Assembly (NCBI GenBank): GCA_030068075.1
Contig: CM057832.1
Coordinates: 79,392,502 to 79,456,501 of the forward strand
DNA: 64,000 bases
From: Paguma larvata
Lineage: Eukaryota; Chordata; Mammalia; Carnivora; Viverridae
Direction of reading: 5' to 3'
Shown here: piece by piece, positions 52,501 through 60,529 of the stretch
Numbering within the stretch: position 1 is the first letter of the stretch
Layout of the letters: each line of letters starts with the position of its first letter
Notes under the pieces: generated by a model
Told to the model about the DNA's origin: nothing
Database searches by the model: none
What the model saw: only the letters and a program-made list of their open reading frames with translations
Position numbers and translations under genes: made by a program

Positions 52501-55500
52501 TCAGGGTGCTGGACTAGATAAAGGACATTTGGTAAAAACTAAGGAATTCTGAATAAAGTATGGACTTCCAATAGTAATTTACCGATGGTGGTTCATCTGT
52601 TGTGACAGATGTACTATTATATTAATAAAGGAAACTGGGTACAGGGTATATAAGAATTCTCTGTACTATCATTACAGCTTTTCTGTAAATTTAAAACAAT
52701 TGTAAGATTAAAAGTTCATTTAAGACTTTTTTTTTAAGTAATTTCTACACCCAAAGTGGGATTTGAACTAATAACCCTGAAATTAAGAGTCACATGCTCT
52801 ACCAACTGAGCCAGCCAGGTGTCCCAAAAATTTATTTGAAGAAAGAAAAAATAGGAGTGCCTGGGTAGCTCAGTCAGGTAAGTGTCCCAACTCTTGATTT
52901 TGGCTCAGGTCTTGATCTCACAGTTTATGAATTTGAGCCCTACATCAGGCTCTGTGCTAACAGCACTGAGCCTGCTTGGGATTCTCTCTCTCTCTGTCTC
53001 TCTTACTCTCTCTCTCTCTCTCAAAATAAACAAATAGGGTCGCCTGGGTGGCTCAGTCAGTTAAGCGGCCGACTTCAGCTCGAGTCATGATCTCACAGTC
53101 TGTGAGTTCGAGCCCTTCGTCGGGCTCTGTGCTGACGGCTCAGAGCCTGGAGCCTGCTTCAGATTCTGTGTCTCCCTCTCTCTCTGCCCTTCCCTTGCTC
53201 ACTCTCTGTCTCTATATCTCTCAAAAATAAAATAAAAACGCTAAAAAAAATTTAAAAAAAATAAATAAACTTAAAAAATGTTTTTTTAAATAAAAAAATA
53301 GTCGAGTATCGGCAATTTCATATGATTGAACATAATACAGGATTGTTTTGAGGATTAAATTAGATAATATATTTAAATCACTTAATGCAGTACCTGATTC
53401 TGGAAAAGTGTTCAGTAAATGGTAGTTTTTATGAGGATGATTTTTTTGTCATTATTATTGCTATTTCAGACAGAATAACTACAGATATGGAAAAAAAGAT
53501 GGCATTTGTTTATTCAGTCAGTACTATGTGCCATGTACTGAGCTAACCAGTGGAGACTTAGCCATGGACAAGAAACACATAGCCCCTGGTTTCCTACAAA
53601 TTTAAATCAAGTGACAGCAGAGAGAAAACCATAACTAATAGCTTGAGACGGAGAGAAGACAGAAAAACTTAAAGAAGATAAACTTTGTAGAAATATAAAA
53701 GCCCTCGTTTAATTTCGTCCCAGTAGGGTTGCGTGTGTAGCACGGCACTGTTCCCTGCCATCGCCTGCTCTTTATAAAACCACACAGATGGATGGCCTTT
53801 TCCTTCCCGAGGTACTTCTCCCCACATTTATTTGACCTTTGTTTTATCCCTTCGTCCTCTGTTAGCAGTGTGTCACCTAAGGCTTTTAGGATGAATCTCA
53901 AAACCTAACTTATTCAATATGCCTGAAAATAAAGCCATGTCAAATTTAAGGCATACTCCATTTCCTCAATAAGAAAAGCAAAAAAAAAAAAAGGAATGCC
54001 TGGGTGGCTCAGTCGGTTGGGCGTCCAACTTCACTCAGGTCACGATCTCGCAGTTGGTGAGTTCGAGCCCTGTGTCAGGCTCTGTGCTGACTGCTCAGAG
54101 CCTGGAGCCTGCTTCTGATTCTGTGTCTCCCTCTCTCTCTGCCCCTCTCCAGCTCATGCTCTGTCTCTTTGTCTCTCAAACAGAAATAAAAATAAAAAAA
54201 ATTTTAAAAAAATTTTTAGGCTAATATCAGTATGTAACCTTAAACTATGTGCACGAAATAAGCAAATGTCTTACTATGATCATTACTTTCTAAATTTAGT
54301 CACATACCTTTAAAATAGCATGTTATGTAAAGTATTTTAACTTATTTATGCATCATTTTCTTACATTTTATTAAACAACTTAAGTCAAATGTTTTATGTG
54401 GTTTATGGACATCAGTGACTTTGTCATCATGAGAGTTATTTTTCGAACTTACCCAGCAGTTTTCCGCATCAAGTTTTCATACATCTAGCTTGAGATATAG
54501 CACTTTATGAATCTATCTGTGACTGAAAGTTTTCTCAAGATACATTCCTATTTGAATGCATTTAGGCAGTTGATTTTCTTTTATGATTGTCTCTTGGTTC
54601 TGTGATAGCTATAACTTAACCAATTACTGTATTTCTTTTTCAAGTGATCTTTAAAAATTTTGTTTATGACCGTGTTTAAATCAGTGTTCAGTCTTGTCCC
54701 CAGGAATTTTATTAAATTGTTATTTAAATTTTGATCTTTTATTTTTTTTTTAATGTTCATTTATTTTTGAGAGAGAGAGAGAGACAGAGTGTGAGTGGGA
54801 GAGGGGAAAAGAGAGAGGGAGGCACAGAATCAGAAGCAGGCTCCAAGCTCTTGAGCTGTCAGCACAGAGTCCGATGCCCAGCTCGAACTCACATACAAAC
54901 CGTGAGACCTTGAGCCCAAATTGGACGCTGAGCCACCCTGGCACCCCCTGTCTGGTCATCTGTTAAAGCATCCATATATAACATTGATTGAGGTTATTTC
55001 AGGCTAAGGTATCTTCCCATATATGTTGACCTAAACAAATTAAGAGAGCACTTCTAATTTAAGAAACTTTGTAAAGATTCAGATAGAAAGTGACTGCTCT
55101 TTTCTGAAGAAATTTTGATTATTTCCTCACAGACATACTTGACAGTCTAGGTAGGCAGTTGTAAATAAGGTGAGGTTTAAAATTTAGTCCACGGAAATGA
55201 GGCTGCCGACAGTGAGGTCCATACCATAGAATTTGGGGCGTCTCCTGGAGGGCTTGTTCAGACACAGTGCTTTGTCAGTGGTTTTTGATGCGGCAGGTCT
55301 GGAGTGAGACCCGGGAATCTGTATTTCTCTCAGGTTTCAGATGATGGCGATGTTGCAATTAAGGATCTTACATGGAGAAACACTGCGTAACAAAGAAGTT
55401 AAAATTGTCCAGGTGGGGGCCACCACTGGGTGGCTCAGTCGGTTGAGCGTCCAACTTCGGCTCAGGTCATGATCTCACGGTCTGTGAGTTCGAGACCCGC

Positions 55501-58500
55501 ATCGGGCTCTGTGCTGAGAGCCTAGAGCCTGCTTCACATTCTGTATCTCCCTGTCTCTCTGCCCCTCCCCCACTCATGCTCTGTCTCTCTCTCTCTCAAA
55601 AATAAATAAACATTAAAAAAATTTAAAAAAAAATTGACCAGGGTGATATTTTGCCTCCTTTTACACTATAGGTATCTTGACTTACTGTATGAACGAACAT
55701 TGCCGATTTTAGAAGAAAGGGGACGTAGGACTGCCAAAGTAATTGGCTGTGTGTGAGTCTTTCAGTGACATGCAGACTTCCTGTATTGAAAGAAAAATAG
55801 TAAATCCATTTGTTAAAGCATCCATAAACCTTAGTATTACTTCAAATTATATTCTGAAGTGTCTGACCTAAAAATGATTATAAAATATAAATATTTGCTA
55901 TCACTGTTCAGTATTTTCATTAAAAAGGAACTTGTTTCTCTTACCAAGTAGAAATCTAGAAAGAGCACATTGCTCCTGGAAAGAAAATATGGTAATTAGG
56001 AACTAAATTCATCTAAATAGGTGAGGTATATGATCTGGGCTCTGGTCTTCTTGGGATTAAATTTCTCTAAAATAAATGAATTATCAGCTCTACCACAGGA
56101 AGGACTTTTTAAGATTAGTAAATTCTAGTAAATGATCTAATTTTATTGTAATAGATACATTGAAAATTAATTGGGAGTATAATCAGGAATATCAGAACTT
56201 AGTATCAAAAACTTATCTGAGAAAGTAAATCAAAACCTCCATTGTTTTTACTTGAGAAATAGGTGGAGAGCTCTTGCCTGATGATAGCCTTTATAACTGC
56301 ATGGACGCTGCGAACACTTTTAAAAACAAAATCCTCACAGCCTCACGTTGCGCTTCTATTTGTATTGCAGAAAGCAACGGTCTAGTGTATCAGGGGCTCT
56401 GTTACCGGCTGTTCCACCTAGTGATGACATCTTTTGGGAACCTATCCTAAGTAGTGGTAGAAACAAAAGAGGTCATAAGCACAACGCTCTGTTTCAGAAT
56501 TACTTCAGAAGAGCAAAAACTCAGGAGCAACCCAAATGTCTAACCAAAGAAGAAAAGATCATTAAAGGATAGCAGAGCCAATCAGTAAAAAGTATTTGAC
56601 TGTTCTAAATGTTCACTTTGGAACCATGGAGTAATTCTTAAGCTATAGAACAATATAAAATTATATGTTAATTAACTATATGTATACAAATGGGGAAAGA
56701 CAGAAGGGAAATTGAAGAATAAAAATAGTAATTTTGTTAGGGTAATGACAGAATGGATGATTATTTTCCTCACATCATAACCGTACTGTGTGTGTTGCTC
56801 TGTGCGTGTTGTTTGGCAGTGAGCTGTATCAGGTCCAGCTAGAGCAATTCGTGACTAGGACTGGATCTGCTCTACAGACACTGATGTCCGGCCTTGTGAG
56901 TTCTGGAAGTGAGACAAGCCAGGAAACCTCGCTGCCCTCTCCAAATTGCTAACTCAAGTTCCACCACTGATTCAAGAGCTTCCGTTTCAGCTTATTAATC
57001 CTGTGACTTTGAGATAACGAGGATATATTCTAGATTACTGTGTGTGATATTTATGAGAGTTTCATGTTTTATTTTTTTTTCTTGGAAATTCACTTCACAG
57101 TGAGGTTCTATTAATAGCCATGCAGTATGTTTGGATGGAAAGATAGGGTAATGGTTCTTTTTATTTTTCTTTTACAGAAAAGAACTGATCCTCTCTGGCA
57201 CTTTAAATCCAATTAAGGACTTACATCTGGGAAAACTGGCCTTAACTAAATTTCCAAAGAGTCCGGAGACGTGGATTCACAGGTGTGGTTAATTTACACT
57301 ATAGGATTCTTACTTAGGATTCAGAACGGCTGGAGAAAAGACAGTGTCAACTGGAGTCACATACCGGTTCAGAGTATGAATTCTAAAGCCAAGTTACCTA
57401 CTTTTAAATCTAGATGCCATCACCTGCTCCCTGTGTGATCTTCAGAAATTATTTAACCTCTTCAAGCCTCAGTTTTCTCATCTGTAAAACAGGGATAACA
57501 GTTACAGCTATTTCAGAGTTCATGGCTGGCTTTACAGGAGACAGTGTGTGTTAACACTGCCATAGTGCCTGGCACATATTAAATACTCGGTAGTTTTTAG
57601 CTGTTATTAACTCTCTGAGCAGTAATAATAGGGCATTTAGTCAACTGTAATGAGCAACTTGGGTTCTATAGTCCATTCAGGTGTGTTTCTGGTACAGATT
57701 GCTCTGGCGATTGTTGTGGTTGTTAAAATTAACAAAATAAGGGCAGCTGAGGGGAATGGTGTATAGGCTGCGCTAAAGTTGCTAAGACTGTAAGTTGCAA
57801 AGGATATTTTTAGGGTAAAGGCCCGAGGCAGCCAAAATGCACGTAAAATCTCTTCGCCACGTCCTGGCTCTCTGGAGTGTCTTCCTTGTGGACTCCACAA
57901 AACGACTCCATTTTGACTAAAACATGGTGTGGGCTTGCTGGCCGGGGTCAGTGGGGAAATTCTTCAAAGAAGTCTGTTCTCAGTTTACTAAGCCACTTGG
58001 AACTTTTCTTAAATCCTGAGCAGTTTTAGGATCTTAGTCAGTTCAAGGGTATCTTAGCTGTGATCTTGCCTTTGGCTAGCTTTGCAAATCAGCTGCTTCC
58101 ACTGCGGAGCCCATGATATTTTCTTCATAGGACTTGGGATGGCACTTCAGAGAGGCCAGTGAGTGTGTGTATGGAGATTCGGAAAGGGGTCATGGCAGGG
58201 GAAGTGCATTACTGAATATGCATGCACCAAGTTAGAGGCTTATCGATTATTTTATAAACCAAGCTTTTGTTGTTAAGTAAAAAGCTTCAATTTGAAAATG
58301 ACAAAATGAATTTTTGTAGTCGATTGTTAGTAACCTTGAGTTGGAAAATTTAGTCTATAAGAATGCTTCTTATTGAGAAGATATTTGTAAAAACTAAAGC
58401 CATTAGGCGATTAGAGATGCTTTTTTAGTGCTTTTCATTTAAATGTATGCTAATGGAAATCTTAAATAGACAAGGGGAAAATCTGTGGATAAAGACATTT

Positions 58501-58741
58501 TAAAACCTCCTTGAAGGTTTAACTAATTACATTGTATTTGTGTCCTTCCAGATTCTCTGCTATAATAAAGAAATTCTGCTTAATGAAAGCAGTCATAATG
58601 CAGTTTCTTGTCTGCAAACAAATACACATAGGGTGAGGCACGCACATGTGATTAAAGATGTGAGCCATGACTCCTCTTCCAGTATGTACCAGCCATTAAT
58701 TAATATCCCTTCCAGCACCACCACCGCCCCCCTGCGCCCCT

Positions 58742-58791
<50 letters not shown>

Positions 58792-59317
58792 CATGTCTTT
58801 GCATTTCCCGGCCAATTGGACTTTTCGAGTTGTCATAGTGGAACTAGGCAGTCTCTTTTTGACACATTTTAACGTTTTAGAAAGATTTCTCTCTCCTTTC
58901 TTGTCTGTCCTCCTCATCCACGGTGCTGAAGCTAATTATATCTTTAGAAACAAATACAACAAGGCAGTCCTACTGCAGAGCTGGGCTCATAGACAGCCAT
59001 CGTTTTGCATTGCAGGAATGGAAATTAAGATCAAAGAAAACTGGCTGTTTCCTCTGTGATTTATGTTCCTTCCTCATTCTCGTTCCCACATGTACCTTAA
59101 CAGGCGATGGGTGCTACAACAGCTAATTCAGGAAACCTCCTTGCCTTCCTTTGTGACAAAAGGAACCTTGGGAACAATGCCTGCGGAAAGGACGCAGAGA
59201 CTAATACGAGAAGAGATGGAGGTGTGTGGTGAAGCGGCAGGGAGATACCCGAGCAACTACAATGCCTGGTCCCATCGCATCTGGGTCCTGCAACACCTGG
59301 CCAAGCTAGACGTCAAG
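28257..59317 (+). CDS. PTAR1: PTAR1, protein prenyltransferase alpha subunit repeat-containing 1 (coding exons 1-5, 3' part outside window)
   Basis: Five exons join in phase: 86+170+67+105+214 = 642 bases, residues 1-214. The human protein is about 402 residues, so roughly the C-terminal half lies beyond the window. I recognised the gene from the start MAETSEEVAVLVQRVV and the segments RYNRSPIVLVENKLGVE and YPSNYNAWSHRIWVLQ. PPTA repeats are centred on AW at 104-105, W140 (ETWIHRRWVLQQL) and AW at 197-198; these helical pairs form the alpha-subunit superhelix. Known of the family: PTAR1 pairs with the beta subunit RABGGTB as geranylgeranyltransferase type III, a cytosolic enzyme that adds geranylgeranyl to FBXL2 and to already farnesylated YKT6. 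The alpha subunit recognises substrate; the catalytic zinc site is in the beta subunit. The frame is intact with no frameshift or stop. All introns are GT-AG. Identification is very secure; the end coordinate is the last visible coding exon. Confidence 0.96.
29405..29612 (-). repeat. CAN-SINE, minus, truncated head
   Basis: It runs from T-rich sequence through gagatcatgacccgagctg, but the tRNA head stops at ctactgagcgcatccc and lacks the usual gccacccaggc. Confidence 0.85.
31395..31565 (+). repeat. Ancient DNA transposon fragment, partial
   Basis: It begins ctgtgctgtccagtagtcat then tagccatgtgtaactc, and ends ttgcacagtgtagctctaga, the pattern seen more fully at 49800-50105. Family name not assigned with certainty. 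Confidence 0.5.
31640..32270 (+). repeat. Ancient interspersed repeat, decayed
   Basis: Related in layout to the 48.7-49.6 kb repeat: gaggtggattttgagctgaac, then later gcagtggataggccccagtg. Limits and family uncertain. Confidence 0.35.
32345..32515 (+). repeat. MIR remnant
   Basis: Pattern tttgaatcttggcttgtcag, ctgggtagacttagacaag, then a tail with gcagtgcacagaatgaacac. Confidence 0.6.
33690..33845 (+). repeat. MIR remnant
   Basis: Clear core gtcgtgaccttgggtaatca then ctcagtttcctcaactgata. Confidence 0.7.
34330..34430 (-). repeat. MIR fragment, antisense
   Basis: Contains caccgttttacaaatgagga followed by aagtgagtagaggcc, the MIR core in reverse. Confidence 0.55.
34456..34650 (+). repeat. 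CAN-SINE, plus
   Basis: Head ggggcgcctgggcggctcag. The (CT)n part is short and the tail is aaataaataaatg. Confidence 0.92.
34747..34968 (+). repeat. CAN-SINE, plus
   Basis: Head gggacacctggttggctcag. Tail acataaacattaaaaat. It lies 100 bases after the previous copy in the same orientation. Confidence 0.92.
36700..37080 (-). repeat. L1ME-type fragment, antisense, decayed
   Basis: Sequence agcagtggaatcgctggggg, then tatgcaatttaaaattttga and gattagaccaattttcattt follows the antisense order of old L1 3' regions. It ends about 165 bases before exon 2. Confidence 0.55.
37246..37415 (+). CDS. PTAR1: PTAR1 coding exon 2
   Basis: It encodes residues 29 (shared) to 85 plus the first base of codon 86, including DEIGLIPCPEARYNRS and KLLLYRTRKQWLNKD. 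The acceptor is ttacacattcag|agatg and the donor is GACG|GTAAGT. The first base completes the Ile codon of exon 1. If the donor were ignored, the frame would stay open for about 59 more codons, to 37594, through a MIR remnant. Confidence 0.95.
37480..37590 (+). repeat. MIR-like fragment
   Basis: Pattern gattttggttctggctcttt, then cagcttaacctctctgtcag and gatgaggagc. Begins about 65 bases after exon 2. Confidence 0.5.
40410..40830 (+). repeat. L2 LINE fragment, sense
   Basis: L2-type phrases: caaatgtaattaccacatag, then ggtcaaggtggagttcggac and gggcattcacaatctgtccc. Confidence 0.6.
41040..41560 (+). repeat. L2 LINE fragment, sense, decayed
   Basis: Continues the L2 order with gtactctgttccattcttgg, tatttccatgcccttgctg, then gttaggaagagggattatgg and ctcagcacatttatgtgttc. 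Confidence 0.5.
42092..42277 (+). repeat. CAN-SINE, plus
   Basis: Head ggcgcttgggtggctcagttgg, pyrimidine-rich region ctccccttctgccccctctt and an A16 tail. Confidence 0.9.
42400..42645 (+). repeat. MIR remnant, nearly full length
   Basis: gctagagtagaaagagcatc, then tgactttaggtgaattattt, then gcacagtgcctggcctgtag and taggctctcaag. Confidence 0.75.
43100..43330 (-). repeat. MIR remnant, antisense
   Basis: cattgagtgcttactgtgtg, then taatagctccattttatgta, then cagtggcagggctgggctga. Confidence 0.75.
44170..44375 (-). repeat. MIR remnant, antisense
   Basis: Contains cccttatttcacagataagg, then agaggctgggattcaaaccc. Confidence 0.75.
44572..44763 (+). repeat. CAN-SINE, plus
   Basis: Head gaacacctgggtggctcagtc. 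Short (CT)n and tail aaataaactttttta. Confidence 0.9.
45150..45425 (+). repeat. L2 LINE 3' fragment, sense
   Basis: tgtatgttctctccaactaa, ccttctagaaggcaagatca and ggtcttatttatcattacg match L2 3' layout. Confidence 0.6.
45382..45765 (+). repeat. Copy 1 of an intronic duplicated segment, split by a SINE
   Basis: Resembles 47096-47260 in the same orientation. Shared blocks are gcacata-tcaa, cttgtggaatta or tttgtggaatta, and the 20-mer attaaattagtgccaaaa with its flanks. The right end (agtattcttta) lies beyond the SINE at 45523-45732. Confidence 0.6.
45523..45732 (-). repeat. CAN-SINE, minus
   Basis: Poly(T) start, ends gactgagccacccaggcgcc. Short flanking repeat gttattcttt / gtattcttt. Contains the cagagagagagagagggaga block. 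Confidence 0.92.
46030..46225 (+). repeat. MIR remnant
   Basis: ttggatgctgactttgccac, tgtcagtttccctgtctgtg, then tgggtgcctggtatacagta. Confidence 0.65.
46650..47060 (+). repeat. L1ME-type 3' fragment, sense, decayed
   Basis: ttatagtaatattaattata, then acaagaaacaacctaacaaa and tgcagctgttaaaaatgcat follow the order of old L1 3' tails. Confidence 0.5.
47096..47260 (+). repeat. Copy 2 of the intronic duplicated segment
   Basis: Partner of 45382-45765, about 1.7 kb away. It lacks the SINE, so the duplication or its source predates the SINE insertion. Confidence 0.6.
47490..47556 (+). CDS. PTAR1: PTAR1 coding exon 3
   Basis: This short 67-base exon encodes residues 86 (shared) to 107 and two bases of Arg108: ELIDVTCTLLLLNPDFTTAW and then NVR. 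It carries the core of the first PPTA repeat (NPDFTTAWNVR). The acceptor is ctttgttttag|aattg and the donor is AAG|GTACGT. It ends in phase 2, which matters for the candidate cassette exon downstream. Confidence 0.95.
48680..49650 (+). repeat. Ancient mammalian interspersed repeat, long copy
   Basis: Order seen: ctaggcactgggaataggac, gagcattccaagaaggagga, agcgcggctggagtggcggg, agggctttgcagtcg, tttggcctgagcaacagaaa and ctcagtgtgggacacgttag. This is a recurrent old repeat (L2/L3-era). I am not certain of the family name. Confidence 0.6.
49800..50105 (+). repeat. Ancient DNA transposon (hAT-like), nearly full
   Basis: gatagtggccaccggccacg, gattccgaagacttaatatc, caaaaggtaaaatatcttg, ttaaataaaatacattgc, then gactcacatatttctgttgg. 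The family matches the partial copy at 31395-31565. Name not assigned with certainty. Confidence 0.55.
50178..50398 (-). repeat. CAN-SINE, minus
   Basis: Perfect 15-bp duplication actgagagctttctt at 50163-50177 and 50399-50413. Ends gactgagccactcaggcgcc. Confidence 0.95.
50740..50885 (+). repeat. MIR-like remnant
   Basis: agaacctggtcttaagatac, tagcagttgacttgatagcc, then gtttctgtatctgtgaaata. Confidence 0.5.
51680..51830 (+). repeat. MIR-like remnant
   Basis: gagttgcaagaccttgagtc, then cttcagttgtctcttctata and aaattgagacaatagtagg. Confidence 0.55.
52040..52715 (+). repeat. L1M-type 3' fragment, sense
   Basis: ctaaggagacataaccaaat, ggtgctggactagataaagg, then ggtatataagaattctctgt and cttttctgtaaatttaaaac resemble an old L1 3' end. 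Confidence 0.5.
52722..52826 (-). repeat. tRNA-Lys-head-only SINE, minus
   Basis: About 105 bases: T run, agtaatttctacacccaaag, then ctctaccaactgagccagcc. It has tRNA-like sequence but no (CT)n body. Distinct from the long CAN-SINEs. Confidence 0.8.
52855..53036 (+). repeat. CAN-SINE, plus, first of a tandem pair
   Basis: Head gtgcctgggtagctcagtcag, then (CT)n and aaataaacaaata, running straight into the next SINE head. Confidence 0.92.
53039..53272 (+). repeat. CAN-SINE, plus, second of a tandem pair
   Basis: Head gtcgcctgggtggctcagtca. Young-looking body and a long A-rich tail. Confidence 0.93.
53325..53425 (+). repeat. MIR 3' fragment
   Basis: gttttgaggattaaattaga, then cttaatgcagtacctgattc. 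Confidence 0.5.
53993..54215 (+). repeat. CAN-SINE, plus
   Basis: Head aatgcctgggtggctcagtcg, with an upstream A12 run that may be part of the target site. Confidence 0.92.
54740..54948 (-). repeat. CAN-SINE, minus
   Basis: T run, gagagagagagagagacaga, ends gctgagccaccctggcaccc. Confidence 0.92.
55225..55375 (+). repeat. hAT-Charlie-type (MER5-like) fragment
   Basis: ctcctggagggcttgttcag, gcaggtctggagtgagaccc and gggaatctgtatttctctca are typical of this old DNA-transposon class. Confidence 0.5.
55416..55629 (+). repeat. CAN-SINE, plus, just upstream of the candidate cassette exon
   Basis: Flanked by aaaattgtccaggtg (55401-55415) and aaaattgaccagggtg (55630-55645). The two differ slightly, so the insertion is not recent. 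Its tail ends about 40 bases before the 55672 acceptor. Confidence 0.93.
55672..55752 (+). other. Candidate unannotated in-frame cassette exon of PTAR1
   Basis: The acceptor has a pyrimidine tract (ttttgcctccttttacac) ending in tatag, with a branch-like ttgac upstream. The donor is GTGT|GTGAGT. Length is 81 bases, exactly 27 codons. It enters in phase 2, as exon 3 leaves, and exits in phase 2, as exon 4 expects. The insert starts YLDLLYERTLPILEERGRR and ends AKVIGCV, with no stop. The interior has a purine-rich, enhancer-like gaagaaagggga. It is absent from the human PTAR1 protein as I remember it and I recognise no homolog. Being in phase and open could be chance, so this stays a candidate. 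Confidence 0.35.
56500..56800 (+). repeat. Possible L1-type 3' remnant
   Basis: aggagcaacccaaatgtcta and later AT-rich sequence resemble old L1 tails. Weak. Confidence 0.3.
57178..57282 (+). CDS. PTAR1: PTAR1 coding exon 4
   Basis: It encodes residues 108 (shared) to 142 plus two bases of Arg143, including KELILSGTLNPIKDLHLG and FPKSPETWIHR, the second PPTA repeat. The acceptor is tttttcttttacag|aaaag. The donor, CAG|GTGTGG, matches consensus at -3 to -1 and +1/+2 but is weak at +3 to +6. It is the poorest donor of the gene; the join is still certain from the protein. Confidence 0.95.
57370..57615 (+). repeat. MIR remnant, nearly full length
   Basis: ctccctgtgtgatcttcaga, cagttttctcatctgtaaaa, then catagtgcctggcacatatt. 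Confidence 0.8.
58743..58789. repeat. (CA)n microsatellite
   Basis: About 23 uninterrupted CA units in PTAR1 intron 4. Likely length-polymorphic. Confidence 0.97.
59104..59317 (+). CDS. PTAR1: PTAR1 coding exon 5
   Basis: It encodes residues 143 (shared) to 214, from RRWVLQQLIQETSLPSF to WVLQHLAKLDVK, and contains the third PPTA repeat (NAWSHRIWVLQHL). The acceptor is ttcccacatgtaccttaacag in context and the donor is AAG|GTAAGG, leaving phase 0. Reading through the donor stays open for 77 codons to the stop at 59546-59548. Confidence 0.95.
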
Positions 59318-60529
59318 GTAAGGCTGCTGTTCCGTTTCCCTACGCACATTCCCCGTCGGCCCTTTAAATCTTCTGATGGCCCTTCCTCCTCAGAGGAACC
59401 TTTAAGGAGGAGAGTAGAGGAACTAATGGCCCCGCAGCCTGGGAAGGATCTAGCAGCTGATGCCTCCGGGGAAACCCTGGCAGTTAAAAAAAGTCTATAT
59501 TCCCCACCAGTGCGGTTTTGGGCACTCTTAAGGTTAGTGCATTGGTAGAACTAAGGCAAGTTTAAGCAATAAAGAAGAGCGAGCGTATTTCATTTTGCCC
59601 TGAAACAGGAGAAAGGATTATTAAACCTCATAGAATTGGACTTGTTCTTTCTTGGGGGTCTTTCGTTATGCAACTTAACGTGCTGAGTCCGCTGGCTGCC
59701 TGTTCACCTTCTCTCCTGGGGAGGGAAAAGAAGATCTTACCCGGTGTTCCCAAATTTGGCCGAGTCTGCAGACTGAGTCCCACCCCAGGCCTGCTGAACT
59801 GGGGAGAGGGCACGGTTTACGACCGGTATTTTTCACGGGCTCAGGGAGCTTTCTGGATGCAGAGCCGGGTTGGAAGCTGTCATAGCCTAAACCTTTCAGT
59901 TTAGAAATGAGGAGATGGAAGTTTCCAGAGAACTTTAATGGCTTAGGCTTGGCCACAGCTGTATCACCTGTTCTCCCTCAGATCGAGACCAGCTGTCCTT
60001 TTGCTCCATCATACATGCAGGACACTCAGGAGTGACGTGTTGACTCAGCTGCCTGGTCCGGTCCTAGGCTCACCTGGGCTGTCCACCTGCTATGCCCTGC
60101 CCTTGACCTCGGTGCTCTTCCTGTCACCACGCTGCCACAGCGCTCTCTGACGAGGCCAGGATTTACAAAATCCCCTTTCTGTTCTTAGCAGCTCCTGGGC
60201 CCCGCTAGGAGATCATGCCCTACTATGCTTTGTCTACTAGAGGAAGTGATCACAGAGGCACCTTGGTCAAAAGCAGCTTAAAAATACGACATGTAAATGA
60301 GCTGGCATCTTTTTACATAGACAGTTGAAAGTAATATTTTTTAAAGTGCCGGTATCTAGCATTGATAAGGGTGTGAAAACAAGCGTTGCAGAGACAGGTA
60401 TAATCTTACTGAAGGGTCAAACATGGCAGCATCTATCAGACTTTACCCAAAAAGAGGCGTGTTCCTTCTGATCCAGCACTTCTGCTGGTAGGAGTTCATC
60501 CTAAAGACGTTAACGGGAGACGCAGTTCA

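Larger units (their letters stand above)
47557..57177 (+). other. PTAR1: PTAR1 intron 3 (9.6 kb)
   Basis: It is bounded by GTACGT and CAG. It contains an ancient repeat at 48.68-49.65 kb, a DNA transposon at 49.8-50.1 kb, seven SINE copies between 50.2 and 55.6 kb, an L1-like remnant at 52.04-52.7 kb and the candidate cassette exon at 55672-55752. Nothing is recognised in 47560-48680 or 55760-56360. Confidence 0.9.
57283..59103 (+). other. PTAR1: PTAR1 intron 4 (1.8 kb)
   Basis: This is the shortest intron seen, bounded by GTGTGG and CAG. It holds a MIR remnant at 57370-57615 and a (CA)n microsatellite at 58743-58789. The rest is unique sequence with no feature recognised. Confidence 0.9.

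Noticed and set aside
52722..53100. Functional tRNA gene
   Set aside because: The tRNA-like sequence is the head of SINE copies, with A-rich tails and diverged bases, not a free-standing tRNA.
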